DNA of 64,000 nt from CALAGJ01 sp964293305. Its GTDB lineage: Bacteria; Bacteroidota; Bacteroidia; Chitinophagales; Chitinophagaceae. Below, piece after piece: positions 26,505-35,409 of this stretch. Within the stretch, counting starts at the first letter, position 1. Each line of letters begins with the position of its first letter. Where the stretch lies: positions 1 to 64,000 of the forward strand of contig CAXYYO010000005.1 of the NCBI GenBank assembly GCA_964293305.1, given 5' to 3'. The notes beneath the pieces were generated by a model, which was given only the letters and a program-made list of their open reading frames with translations, was not told the DNA's origin and searched no databases. The position numbers and the translations under genes are program-made.

Positions 26505-28055
26505 ATGAATTTTCAAACCGCCAATAGACCATTCTGCCCTGGTTTTATAAAAAAATTTGATCGTAAACTATTGCTACGCTATCCCGAATCGTGGAGTAGC
26601 CGTTTTCCCCTCGTGTGGTGGTATGCGGGTATGGCAAACCTGATTATTGCAGCATTTTATCTGCTTACAAATCTTGACTTACTGGAGCAACCAAGTAGAA
26701 TAATCTGGATTACCATGTTATCTATTTCCTCCATAATAGGTGGTGTAGTATGGATAATGTATTTACTAAGGTTTAATGTATTTAAACGCTTTGGCATTGT
26801 AAGTCCTGGTCAATCTGTGCTCACATTTGTACTCTATATTGTAAACATTGCTTTTATTTTATTACTGCCTTTTATACCCACTTTTGTGGACCAAATTCAT
26901 ACTGAAATTGCATATCCGAAAAAGGAAGTAGTGGAGGATGTAAATCAAATCAATACTTATCTGACCGCCATAGAAGCAGATCGAATACCTACCTATTGGG
27001 AGGAGGATACTGTCATCTTATTTGATGCGGAAACATACAGAGATATTAATGCAGCAGATGCTTTGACTATTTTAGACACTGATGTAAGCTCTTTTTTCGA
27101 GGGTCAAGCAGAAATATTTAATGAGGCACAAAACAGAAGAATCTTCTATCCAAAAATGAATAGTTGGTATCTGCAAAAGTTTATTGACCGGGGAGATAGT
27201 ATTATAAAAATTTCGGACAAACTGTATGTATTTATACAAACGCCTAATCTCAATTTTTGCACCTCATCTTATGGGGCTATTGATGGCCAATGGCCGTCAT
27301 CAAAAATTTATAAAGAAGCAAAAAAATTATCTGGCAAAAGCAAAATAAAGCCAAAATTTCACCTCAATTCACTCCTCAACAAATACAGAACAGATGCTCA
27401 AAATCTTTTTGCTCGTCAGCAAAATGAAAATGAAGATGTATTTAAAGAAGATATCAGTTTAAAGTATGATTTGGTAAAAGTGCAATCTGGTCTTAATAAC
27501 CTGATGCAGAGAAATGGCTCTTGGCTGTATACTCAGCAGATACCGCTGTTTAGCATATACTATAACCTAGTACTCACTATTGCATTACTCGTTTTTATAT
27601 TTAGACATACCACCAAAAAAGCATTTTTTCTTTCCTTACTTTATGCCTTCGTTTTGTATGCAATTGCAGGCATCATTATTCAGGCACTACTCATAAAATT
27701 AAGCATTGATAATTCAGCATACAGTGTATTTTTTTTCATCATACTTTGTCTTATCCTGCTTACCCAAAGAAAGCGTTTATATAGAAGCACAAACTATGGC
27801 ATTGTGCTCAATATGTTTGTGGTCATGATCATATCCTACCCTACCCTGATTATAAAGTTTTTATTAGATCTTAATCAAGTTGTAAAAATGGAACAGGGTG
27901 GTGCCACTATTACACAAATAATACCTATTCCAGAATCGTTCAGCACAAATTTATTGACAGCAGTACTGTTTCTACAGATCCCATTCTTTATGATTTGCAT
28001 CTTCCTTTTTATACATGATTTATATAAGAAATGGTATGCATTGCCGGAGGCTTAG
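26505..28055 (+). CDS. Multi-pass membrane protein paired with the ABC ATPase
   Basis: 516 residues with three transmembrane helices near the N-terminus (about 38-62, 68-92 and 104-126), an approximately 220-residue soluble domain (about 130-350) and about five more helices to the end. This is reminiscent of ABC permeases with a large periplasmic loop, but I do not recognise a named family. It starts three bases after the ATPase stop, so a two-gene transporter is inferred. The soluble part contains no visible catalytic motif. Confidence 0.75.
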   Translation: MNFQTANRPFCPGFIKKFDRKLLLRYPESWSSRFPLVWWYAGMANLIIAAFYLLTNLDLLEQPSRIIWITMLSISSIIGGVVWIMYLLRFNVFKRFGIVSPGQSVLTFVLYIVNIAFILLLPFIPTFVDQIHTEIAYPKKEVVEDVNQINTYLTAIEADRIPTYWEEDTVILFDAETYRDINAADALTILDTDVSSFFEGQAEIFNEAQNRRIFYPKMNSWYLQKFIDRGDSIIKISDKLYVFIQTPNLNFCTSSYGAIDGQWPSSKIYKEAKKLSGKSKIKPKFHLNSLLNKYRTDAQNLFARQQNENEDVFKEDISLKYDLVKVQSGLNNLMQRNGSWLYTQQIPLFSIYYNLVLTIALLVFIFRHTTKKAFFLSLLYAFVLYAIAGIIIQALLIKLSIDNSAYSVFFFIILCLILLTQRKRLYRSTNYGIVLNMFVVMIISYPTLIIKFLLDLNQVVKMEQGGATITQIIPIPESFSTNLLTAVLFLQIPFFMICIFLFIHDLYKKWYALPEA

Positions 28056-28121
28056 ATTTTATTATTTTACCATATCTATCATAACCCAGTCAATCATTAA
28101 TGGTCAATTAATTATTTTTAT

Positions 28122-28190
28122 TTTGCCCCTACGGGGAATGATCAAGCACGGCCACCCATTGCGAGTAAAACGAAGCAAATAAAAAAATGA
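28122..28190 (+). repeat. Weak relative of family B intergenic repeat
   Basis: GCCCCTACGGGG begins the segment and ACGAAGCAAATAAAAAAATG ends it, matching the order and approximate spacing of the copies at 61 and 15743, with larger divergence. The flanking 28056-28336 interval holds no gene. Confidence 0.3.
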
Positions 28191-28336
28191 CCATCTGTTT
28201 GTAAGGTTTGGGCACTGATGCGATGGGCTGTATAAACATATCGATGGCCTAAAAGCACATTCTTCGGTTTATTAGACCATAGTTTTGGCCAGATAATCTG
28301 CTCAAAAATAACAGCAATTTTTTATCAATATTTAAT

Positions 28337-28508
28337 CCAGCGCATGCAGTAGAATTGAATTACAAAGCCAAAAAGCTGCATAGCTATTCATTTGAGTTCA
28401 ATGGTTGACTTATAAATTGTTTACTATTTTTTCAACCAAAAATTAACCTCAAGCACTTATCAATATTGCCTTTCAAATTTTCATCACAAAGTCAATTGCA
28501 ATATCTGG
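28337..28508 (+). repeat. MITE-like intergenic element, family A copy 3
   Basis: 172 bases from CCAG (28337) to CTGG (28508); the ends extend as imperfect inverted repeats (TTTAATCCAG against CTGGGTTTAAA). The shared right block CTCAAGCACTTATCAATATT is the best-preserved in this copy, while the central palindrome is degraded (GTTCAATGGTTGAC). It lies upstream of the Sua5-family gene, in the same orientation as the other copies. Confidence 0.75.
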
Positions 28509-28578
28509 GTTTAAAAAAGAATTTTTCAAAATCACATACATAGCAACAATCAAAAATGATATGCTATAATTTCGCTTC

Positions 28579-29193
28579 ATGCGTTTACATGTACATCCCG
28601 AAAATCCGGGGCAGCGCCATATTCAAATCATAAAGGAATGTTTGTTGGATGGGGGCATAATCATATATCCTACAGATACCATTTATGGGCTGGGTTGTAA
28701 TATATTTCAACATACAGCCGTGGAGCGAATTTGCAGGATAAAAAATATTGACCCTAAAAAAGCACAGCTCAGTTTTATTTGTAATGACCTCAGCCATTTA
28801 AGTCAATACACAAAGCAAATTTCTACCCCACTTTATCGTATCCTCAAACATTATTTGCCGGGGCCATTCACCTTTATATTGCCAGCCAGTAAAGAAGTAC
28901 CCGGCTTATTACAAACAAAAAAGAAAACCATTGGCTTGCGTATTCCTGCCAATCCAATTCCTCAGAGTATTGCAGCAGCATTAGGCCATCCACTATTAAG
29001 TACATCTCTACCCGGTGCAGATGTGGCAGATAATACAGACCCGGATATAATTGAAAATCGATTTGAAAATATTGCAGATATTATTGTAGATGGTGGGCCC
29101 GGAGGCATTATTCCTTCTGCCATTATTGATGCTACATCAGAAAAAATTGTTGTAGTAAGAGAAGGTCCTTTACCATTTTATGATGCAGACTAA
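28579..29193 (+). CDS. Sua5/YciO/YrdC-family threonylcarbamoyl-AMP synthase
   Basis: 204 residues covering the YrdC fold: GGIIIYPTDTIYGLGCN, KRICRIKNIDPKKAQ-type KxR...S loop, HYLPGPFTFILPAS and GLRIPANPI. These form the cleft that makes threonylcarbamoyl-AMP for tRNA t6A37. It lacks the C-terminal Sua5 domain, so it is the short YrdC/YciO class; a YciO-like paralogue of unknown role is the alternative. The start is the first ATG, about 70 bases after a family A repeat. Confidence 0.85.
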   Translation: MRLHVHPENPGQRHIQIIKECLLDGGIIIYPTDTIYGLGCNIFQHTAVERICRIKNIDPKKAQLSFICNDLSHLSQYTKQISTPLYRILKHYLPGPFTFILPASKEVPGLLQTKKKTIGLRIPANPIPQSIAAALGHPLLSTSLPGADVADNTDPDIIENRFENIADIIVDGGPGGIIPSAIIDATSEKIVVVREGPLPFYDAD

Positions 29194-29253
29194 ATAGTGA
29201 CTTTATAAGTATTTGAAAAGAAAAATTTGATCATCAACATTGATGAATATTTA

Positions 29254-29877
29254 CTATTCCATAGGAATATAAATACCAGCCTGAATATTGATACTATTAA
29301 AATTTCCAAACCCAAATTCCTTATAAGTGGAATTCAGATAATTTAACCCTCCTGTAAATCCTGCCCGGCTTGTTTTGCTAAACCGAATATCAACTCCTGC
29401 ACCACCCTGCCAGGAAAAACCCAATTTATTTCCACTACCACCAAACTGACCTAAGTACTGCTCAAAATTGATTAAACTAAAACCTGCACCTGCAGATAAA
29501 TAAGGTTGAATCAATCCCTTTTGCTCATTACCCAAAGGGTAAAAACGTCCCTTGGCCAATACTGGTATAATCTGAACAGAATTTGTAAGTACGGCAGATG
29601 TAATTTCATTCTCGCCGCTTTGATATTCCTTTCTAGGAAATTTCTCAAAATAATCCTGCCAGCCAAAACCTACACCTATACTGTACAATGGATTTATTTT
29701 ATATTGTATATCTAATACCGCACCACGACCACTGCTCTTTTCTACCACATCATTTTTCAAGCTACCCTGTGGTAAAGCATAATTATATTGAATTGATACA
29801 TGTAGCCTGTCTGGCTGGCTCCAACTGGCCGTGCTCAAAAAAATAGAGGAAATCAGTATTGAAATTTTTAAGTTCAT
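29254..29877 (-). CDS. Outer membrane beta-barrel protein (porin family)
   Basis: 207 residues with a signal peptide (LISSIFLSTASWSQ) and alternating strands ending in GFGNFNSINIQAGIYIPME. This is an 8-stranded OmpA/OmpX-like barrel without a periplasmic domain. It follows the DUF4136 lipoprotein by 12 bases and is probably cotranscribed. Function is unknown beyond membrane location. Confidence 0.8.
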   Translation of the reverse strand: MNLKISILISSIFLSTASWSQPDRLHVSIQYNYALPQGSLKNDVVEKSSGRGAVLDIQYKINPLYSIGVGFGWQDYFEKFPRKEYQSGENEITSAVLTNSVQIIPVLAKGRFYPLGNEQKGLIQPYLSAGAGFSLINFEQYLGQFGGSGNKLGFSWQGGAGVDIRFSKTSRAGFTGGLNYLNSTYKEFGFGNFNSINIQAGIYIPME

Positions 29878-29889
29878 TTTTTTATATTT

Positions 29890-30513
29890 TTAGTGTTGTA
29901 TATATGGGCTTTGATTAAATAATGCATCTACACTGCTTGCAGCTGTAGTACTACTAAATATACCACTGCCACGTATAAGGCCATTCCATATAATATTAAT
30001 TTGACCATTCTCAGATGCATTTTTTAAATCAAGTATATCTAGAGTAATAGCACCTTCTGTATAAGAATAGGTTGTATAATATGGTGAGCCTCCATAGCCA
30101 TAACCACCATAACCCCAGTAGTATGGATCATAATATCCACCATAGCCGCCAGCATACCCATTGTCAATAATACCGGTGGATGTGCTATAAAATCTGGTAA
30201 GGTTGATTCCCAAATCCGGCGTATCATCCTTTGTTACTTCAACAAATCCACGTGCCTTCATCGTAGCTTTTACGGCATCTATATATGCCTGATCTACATC
30301 AGTAAGTTCTGTATAGTAAAATCCATTATCAATTACAACCGCACTATCGCCCATGCTAAAACTAGCATACTCAGCATAATTGATAGCAGGATCATTATTC
30401 GTAACATAAATGCGGCTTTCATCAAAAGTTAAATCAGACAAAGGATCCTTCCGACAGCTTTGTGCTAACACCAAAAACAAAACCGGGTACAACATTTTTT
30501 TATAAGCGTTCAT
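29890..30513 (-). CDS. DUF4136 lipoprotein with Gly/Tyr-rich insert
   Basis: About 207 residues. Lipobox LAQSC after a short signal, then DUF4136 features: VIDNGFYYTELTDVDQAYIDAVKATM, ARGFVEVTKDDTPDLGINL and EGAITLDILDLKNA, ending with GLIRGSGI. A Gly/Tyr-rich segment (GYAGGYGGYYDPYYWGYGGY) sits in the middle, as often found in this family. The ATG at 30513 is preferred to the longer frame to 30540 because only it gives a clean signal peptide. It is the first gene of a pair with the barrel protein. Function unknown. Confidence 0.8.
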   Translation of the reverse strand: MNAYKKMLYPVLFLVLAQSCRKDPLSDLTFDESRIYVTNNDPAINYAEYASFSMGDSAVVIDNGFYYTELTDVDQAYIDAVKATMKARGFVEVTKDDTPDLGINLTRFYSTSTGIIDNGYAGGYGGYYDPYYWGYGGYGYGGSPYYTTYSYTEGAITLDILDLKNASENGQINIIWNGLIRGSGIFSSTTAASSVDALFNQSPYIQH

Positions 30514-30525
30514 AATTAATTTTTT

Positions 30526-30583
30526 AAATCTGCTTCGCAATAATAAACAGATTTTAATAGTAGTTTATTTTTTGCTTCGCAAT
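30526..30583. repeat. Pair of TGCTTCGCAAT repeats before the DUF4136 gene
   Basis: TGCTTCGCAAT occurs at 30531-30541 and 30573-30583; each can fold on itself (TTGC-TTC-GCAA style). The first lies inside an inverted repeat AAATCTG (30526) / CAGATTT (30554). The inverse GAAGCAAAG is part of the family B repeats. It may be a regulatory or degraded repeat sequence. Confidence 0.35.
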
Positions 30584-30692
30584 GATTAGATAGGTTTCGA
30601 ATAAAACTTTACAAGAGGGTTTAATCGTATAATACTAAAATTTTTAATTGATAGTAAATAAGTATGCTCAAAGCATTTTATTTGAAAGAAGA

Positions 30693-31382
30693 TTAAATAG
30701 CCTTCTCCGCTACACCATAAGCAATATAGTGCCAGTACTGTGGACATAGTTTATTAAAAAGCGCTTTGTCCGCTTTTGCTAAATAGGATCTTTGAAATTC
30801 AGTTCTTCCCAAGGCTGCAAGAAAACCTGTAGTATGGAGTGTATAGTTATCAAATATTTGGAGTAAATCATGCATTTCGCTCAGTGGCAAATAGCGCCAT
30901 CTGCTTCCCCATGGCACAAATAACCTTCTTAGTTTTTGATGCATGAGCGATGCTGCAAGGTTTTCAGCAAACAATAATTTACCTCCCGGTTTTAGTGCTT
31001 TATATATTTGAGAAATGACCAATTGCTGCTGATCGAAATGATTATTTTTTCCAATACCTCCTAGTATGGATTTGAATACTATTATATCAAATGTATTTTC
31101 ATAAGGTATAGAGGTCGCGTTTATATCCTCATATTGAATCCATGAGCTTACGCCATATTTATTATGCAGTGGTGAAGCCGTATTTTTTGCATCGCACAAG
31201 TCTGAGCACAGGGTTTGTGTTTTTTTCTGTGCCAGCCAAAGGGATAATCCTCCTTGTCTTGCGCCTATTTCACAGGCAGCATGTATGTTAGACCATTGTA
31301 TCGTTTTCTCCCAAAAATTTAATGCCGGCATCCATGAATCTGCATCCCATTGCAATATGTCTTTTTTTAATGCTTCCGTCAT
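30693..31382 (-). CDS. SAM-dependent methyltransferase
   Basis: About 230 residues from the ATG at 31382, class I fold: motif I AACEIGARQGGLSLWLA, acidic loop CSDLCDAKN, FDIIVFKSILGGIG and KALKPGGKLLFAENLAAS. The longer frame to 31517 adds a hydrophobic stretch outside the domain and is disfavoured. The substrate is not readable; there is no operon partner. Confidence 0.8.
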   Translation of the reverse strand: MTEALKKDILQWDADSWMPALNFWEKTIQWSNIHAACEIGARQGGLSLWLAQKKTQTLCSDLCDAKNTASPLHNKYGVSSWIQYEDINATSIPYENTFDIIVFKSILGGIGKNNHFDQQQLVISQIYKALKPGGKLLFAENLAASLMHQKLRRLFVPWGSRWRYLPLSEMHDLLQIFDNYTLHTTGFLAALGRTEFQRSYLAKADKALFNKLCPQYWHYIAYGVAEKAI

Positions 31383-31539
31383 AAATAATCCTTCAAATAA
31401 TGATGCAATAATGATGAAAATAGTAATAACGCTGCTGCGCAGAATGAAATATATGTAAAGTATTTTGATACCTTTTGTATAGATTTCTGATCTATAAACA
31501 ACAAAAAAGGAAAACAACTGTTAGAGCACAAAACAATAT

Positions 31540-31797
31540 ATGTCATACCCCAAAATTGCAAATGTAGAACCAATATGTGTGCGGCTCGAAAAAGATAAAA
31601 CTTATGCGTGGTGCACCTGCGGCCTTAGTGATAAACAGCCCTTTTGCGATGGCAAGCATAAAACAATTGAGGAGCCTGCATTTAAAAGCCTTAAAATAAC
31701 AATGGAAGAAGATGCAGATGTCTGGCTTTGTAGATGTAAGCAAACAAAAAATCCACCGTATTGCGATGGATCTCATAGGGGAATAATTCAAGAATAA
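31540..31797 (+). CDS. Tandem CDGSH iron-sulfur protein
   Basis: 85 residues with two CDGSH-type clusters: Cys25, Cys27, Cys36 and His40 (CTCGLSDKQPFCDGKH), and Cys64, Cys66, Cys75 and His79 (CRCKQTKNPPYCDGSH). Each is expected to bind a redox-active 2Fe-2S cluster with three Cys and one His. Tandem small CDGSH proteins are widespread; their role in redox or iron sensing is unsettled. Confidence 0.92.
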   Translation: MSYPKIANVEPICVRLEKDKTYAWCTCGLSDKQPFCDGKHKTIEEPAFKSLKITMEEDADVWLCRCKQTKNPPYCDGSHRGIIQE

Positions 31798-31892
31798 AAT
31801 AAAAAAAATCCTTCGATTAAGAAAAAAATGAATAATGAATTTACGTAATTTAAAAATTCATAATCACTATTAAAGTTATCGTTTCTTAACTC

Positions 31893-32393
31893 CTACATAT
31901 TTGGCTCATCAGCAGTTGGACCATACATGCCCGGTACTGGCACATCCAACAAACGCAGATAAACCGTTAACTGCCCCCTGTGATGGTATAAATGATTCAA
32001 ACACCAAGTACGCACTACAGCTGCTTTTGGCATTGTAAAATAGACCTGCTCCCCATTACGCATAGTCCAAGGTTTTGCAAATTCGGATTCAGGTGTATCC
32101 TTCAAAATCTGCGCTGCTTGTGCAATATTTTTATCGTGCAGAGCAAGAATGTCCTCTAATGAATCAATCGCTTTAGGTGTATAATCCCCCTTTGCAAAAT
32201 CAAGCTCATCCTGCACAAGACATTCTTTCCACCATCCTGAAATTTCTGCTAAATGCTTTGCAAGCCCCTTAAGCGTCATTGACTTTTCGTGGGGCTTAAA
32301 ATCACCCTGGTCAAAAGGCACACGCTCTAATATTTTTCTGGTATTTGCGGCTTCCTGTTGCAGCTCGGCCCATAAAGATTCGTTCAGTGTCAT
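31893..32393 (-). CDS. DinB/YfiT-family metal-dependent hydrolase or transferase-like protein
   Basis: About 166 residues. A four-helix bundle with the three metal His pattern visible in LAKHLAEISGWW, a central conserved Trp/His helix (NHLYHHRGQLTVYLRLL) and the common C-terminal GMYGPTADE. DinB-fold proteins include thiol transferases and stress-induced hydrolases; the substrate is unassigned. The ATG at 32393 is preferred to an earlier one at 32429 on domain limits. Confidence 0.85.
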   Translation of the reverse strand: MTLNESLWAELQQEAANTRKILERVPFDQGDFKPHEKSMTLKGLAKHLAEISGWWKECLVQDELDFAKGDYTPKAIDSLEDILALHDKNIAQAAQILKDTPESEFAKPWTMRNGEQVYFTMPKAAVVRTWCLNHLYHHRGQLTVYLRLLDVPVPGMYGPTADEPNM

Positions 32394-32547
32394 AAAAATA
32401 ATTTTCGTAAATATAAAACTTAGATGCAATACACTAGAATCATTTTGATGGATGAATCCACCCTACTTCATTTTCATTTTGCTTGAGCAGTTTCAATACA
32501 AAAATAAATTTTATTCATTTATGAGTCCTTGCTATTAATTTACACGC

Positions 32548-33264
32548 ATGGTATTATTGGCATTATCTATTGCACCCGGCATTGCTATCTGTTTTTACAT
32601 TTATGCAAAAGACAAGTACAATAAAGAACCCCTTGGACTTTTAATAAAATGCTTTTTTATGGGTGTACTCAGTGCAGCTCTAGCAGTACTGATAGAAATA
32701 TGGGGTGGAAATATGCTCAGCAAATGGATGCCTGAGAGAAATGTGGCACACCTGTTATTAGAAAGCTTTTTTATAGTAGCCCTTACAGAAGAATGGTGCA
32801 AGTATTTTATGCTTAAAAAATTCGCCTATCGTCATGCAGCCTTTGATGAGCCTTTTGATGGCATAGTATATAGTGTAATGGTGAGCATGGGCTTTGCCAC
32901 GATTGAAAATGTAGGCTATGTAATGCAGTATGGTATGGATACAGCAGTAATGCGGATGTTTTTGAGTGTGCCTGCCCATGGAGCATTTGCAGTATTGATG
33001 GGTTACTTTGTAGGCATAGCCAAAATGGATAGCACTAAAGAAACAATCAATCTAGCAAAAGGACTTTTATTAGCTACGCTATTTCATGGAATATTTGATG
33101 GATTTCTATTTCTACATGAAAGCGAAACGGTCAATAAATATGTATCTGATTCTCTACTCACAGCAGGTGCTATTATTTCATACGGTATAGCCATAAGGCT
33201 TTCTTTTAAAGCCATAAATAATCAACAGACGGATTCAGCAAATAAATATGCAAACAGAAATTAA
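32548..33264 (+). CDS. PrsW-family intramembrane metalloprotease
   Basis: 238 residues with about seven membrane helices and the PrsW set: EEWCKYF (ExxxK-type motif), FDEPFDGIVYSVMVSMGFA, the His in PAHGAFAVLMGYF and FHGIFDGF. PrsW proteins belong to the CPBP/Abi superfamily and cleave membrane anti-sigma factors in Bacillus. No anti-sigma gene is adjacent. The stop overlaps the GNAT gene by 17 bases. Confidence 0.85.
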   Translation: MVLLALSIAPGIAICFYIYAKDKYNKEPLGLLIKCFFMGVLSAALAVLIEIWGGNMLSKWMPERNVAHLLLESFFIVALTEEWCKYFMLKKFAYRHAAFDEPFDGIVYSVMVSMGFATIENVGYVMQYGMDTAVMRMFLSVPAHGAFAVLMGYFVGIAKMDSTKETINLAKGLLLATLFHGIFDGFLFLHESETVNKYVSDSLLTAGAIISYGIAIRLSFKAINNQQTDSANKYANRN

Positions 33265-33748
33265 AATAGTACCTGCCCTGTCAGATGATATTCCTGCCAT
33301 TCAGCAAATAGTACAAATAACTTGGCCAGATACTTATCTTAAAATTATTGGTCAGCAACAATTAGATTATATGCTTCAATTATTTTATTCCACTGAGGCA
33401 TTGATGAAACAAATGGAAGAGGGTCATTTATTTTTAGTGGCAAAACAGGGTCATAAAATTCTAGCATTTGCGGCTTATAATCAAGAAGATGAAAAAACAT
33501 GGAAGTTGCAAAAACTTTATGCACTACCAGATACACAAGGCAGAGGTATTGGCAGCATGTTGATTGACTATATTATCAATGACCTCAAACACAGAAATAC
33601 AACCCGTCTTAAGCTAAATGTAAACAGGCATAATTCAGCAAAAATATTTTATGAGAAACTTGGTTTTAAGGTTGTATTAGAAGAGGATATTGATATTGGG
33701 AATGGTTACTTTATGAATGACTACGTAATGCAGAAAAATGTGGAGTAA
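33248..33748 (+). CDS. GNAT-family N-acetyltransferase
   Basis: 166 residues with the acetyl-CoA pyrophosphate loop LYALPDTQGRGIGSMLIDY (Q/R-x-x-G-x-G/A) and the late ARIFYEKLGFK-type segment (NSAKIFYEKLGFKV). Substrate unknown. It overlaps the end of the PrsW gene, suggesting coupled translation. Confidence 0.85.
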   Translation: MQTEIKIVPALSDDIPAIQQIVQITWPDTYLKIIGQQQLDYMLQLFYSTEALMKQMEEGHLFLVAKQGHKILAFAAYNQEDEKTWKLQKLYALPDTQGRGIGSMLIDYIINDLKHRNTTRLKLNVNRHNSAKIFYEKLGFKVVLEEDIDIGNGYFMNDYVMQKNVE

Positions 33749-33792
33749 CAACTTTCTTTAGACTGTGTACTAATTAGTGGTATGATAAAATA

Positions 33793-35331
33793 TCATTTAG
33801 CCACTATCCAACCATCATTCAACCTTTTAAGTATTATAACAGGTGCAGCCTCACTTTCATTGTTTTCAAAATCTACACAGGTTATGGTTATATAAATTGT
33901 TTGTTCATTGCTTGCCAATAATTCCAAAGGTATTTTTAATATAGTATTTGGGTCAGACTTGGGTTGTACATACAACGGATGAAGATGTAAACTACTCAAG
34001 GATGAAGATGCATATACCGCATAGAGTTTTATATGCCCTGTTTCAGCAGGCAGTGGGCTGCATTTAATGTCCAAACTTTTTTCTGATACTTTGATGCCAT
34101 CCATTTTTATAAGTGGATGAAAAGGAGCAACACTGTCTATCCAATTTATAGCAGGTACTAATGCAGGATATTGATAGTAATGCTGGCGCAATGAGTCTGC
34201 CCATCCATTATGATTTGCTATTAGGTTTTTGCTACCAAAATATATACTGCCTTGTATCTCCTTGTAAACCCTCACACGCTCTATTTGTTTGGGTATTTCT
34301 GTAGTACTTCGCCATGCGGCGGATGGCTTATCTGTGGTGCGATAAATACCATGCCCTACATAAACCGGTACATCATAAGAATTGCGTGCCCACCAGTCTG
34401 TGAGTTCATTAAAATCGCAGAGCGGATGTCCAATTTCCCAATATAATTGTGGTGCCACATAATCAATCCATTTATTACGCATCCACAGTAAAATATCTGC
34501 ATAGAGATCATCATAATTACTGACCCCTGCCATGGTATGGCTACCCATGGGGTCTTTTGATGAATTTCGCCATACGCCAAATGGGCTTATACCAAAACGA
34601 ATGGTAGGATTTTCAGTTATTACCGCATCGTGAATGCGCTTTACAATACTGTCGCAGTTACTTCTCCTCCAATCATCCTTGGGCAATCCATTGCCGTATA
34701 TACGATAGGTAGATTCGTCTGGGAACTCCTGCCCTGCTATACGATAGGGATAAAAATAATCATCCATGTGCAGGCCATCAATTTCGTATCGACTTATTAA
34801 ATCCTTTACCACATTTTCTACATAATCTACCACAGCCGGCAAGCCGGGATTAAAATATTTTTTATCACCATATTTTAAAAACCATTCCGGGTGTAGCCGG
34901 GTTATATGTGTAGGAGCTATAGAAGAACTATTTATATTAAATACGGCACGGTAAGGATTTATCCATGCATGAAACTCAAGCCCTCTTTCATGCGCAGCAT
35001 TTATCATGAACTCCAAAGGATCATAATAAGGTTGTGGTGGCATACCTTGTTTACCATTTAACCATTCGCTCCAGGGTTCATAAGTACTGGGATAGAATGC
35101 ATCTGCACAAGGTCGTACTTGCACAATTACTGCATTCATACCAAGCCTTTTATATTCATCCAACAATTTTATAAAAGACGATTTTTGTTCGATTACAGAA
35201 AGTCCTTTGGCCGCAGGCCAATCCGTATTTACAACAGATGCTACCCATACTGCCCTAAATTCATATCGGGGCTGGGCTTGCAGCATTTCAGCATAAATAA
35301 AAAAGCTTATAAATAATAAATACTTTTTCAT
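33793..35331 (-). CDS. GHL10/DUF187-family glycoside hydrolase-like lipid or secreted protein
   Basis: About 512 residues. Signal peptide (LLFISFFIYAEMLQAQ), then the GHL10 pattern EFRAVWVASVVNTDWPA, RLGMNAVIVQVRPCADAFYP, GLEFHAWINPYR and DGLHMDDYFYPY with acidic residues in the barrel, and a C-terminal beta domain. Relatives include the E. coli YddW/DigH glycanase that hydrolyses denuded peptidoglycan. An envelope glycan role is inferred. Confidence 0.85.
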   Translation of the reverse strand: MKKYLLFISFFIYAEMLQAQPRYEFRAVWVASVVNTDWPAAKGLSVIEQKSSFIKLLDEYKRLGMNAVIVQVRPCADAFYPSTYEPWSEWLNGKQGMPPQPYYDPLEFMINAAHERGLEFHAWINPYRAVFNINSSSIAPTHITRLHPEWFLKYGDKKYFNPGLPAVVDYVENVVKDLISRYEIDGLHMDDYFYPYRIAGQEFPDESTYRIYGNGLPKDDWRRSNCDSIVKRIHDAVITENPTIRFGISPFGVWRNSSKDPMGSHTMAGVSNYDDLYADILLWMRNKWIDYVAPQLYWEIGHPLCDFNELTDWWARNSYDVPVYVGHGIYRTTDKPSAAWRSTTEIPKQIERVRVYKEIQGSIYFGSKNLIANHNGWADSLRQHYYQYPALVPAINWIDSVAPFHPLIKMDGIKVSEKSLDIKCSPLPAETGHIKLYAVYASSSLSSLHLHPLYVQPKSDPNTILKIPLELLASNEQTIYITITCVDFENNESEAAPVIILKRLNDGWIVAK

Positions 35332-35409
35332 GGTGGCGAATGTAATTGCATGCCTACAATGAGGATAGATTATACATAAAGTGACTGAGGATTTAACATC
35401 CAAACTACA

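Noticed and set aside
31379..31573. A 64-codon hydrophobic minus-strand frame over the methyltransferase start and the CDGSH gene
   Set aside because: It overlaps the CDGSH coding start on the opposite strand and the upstream end of the methyltransferase, with no independent support.
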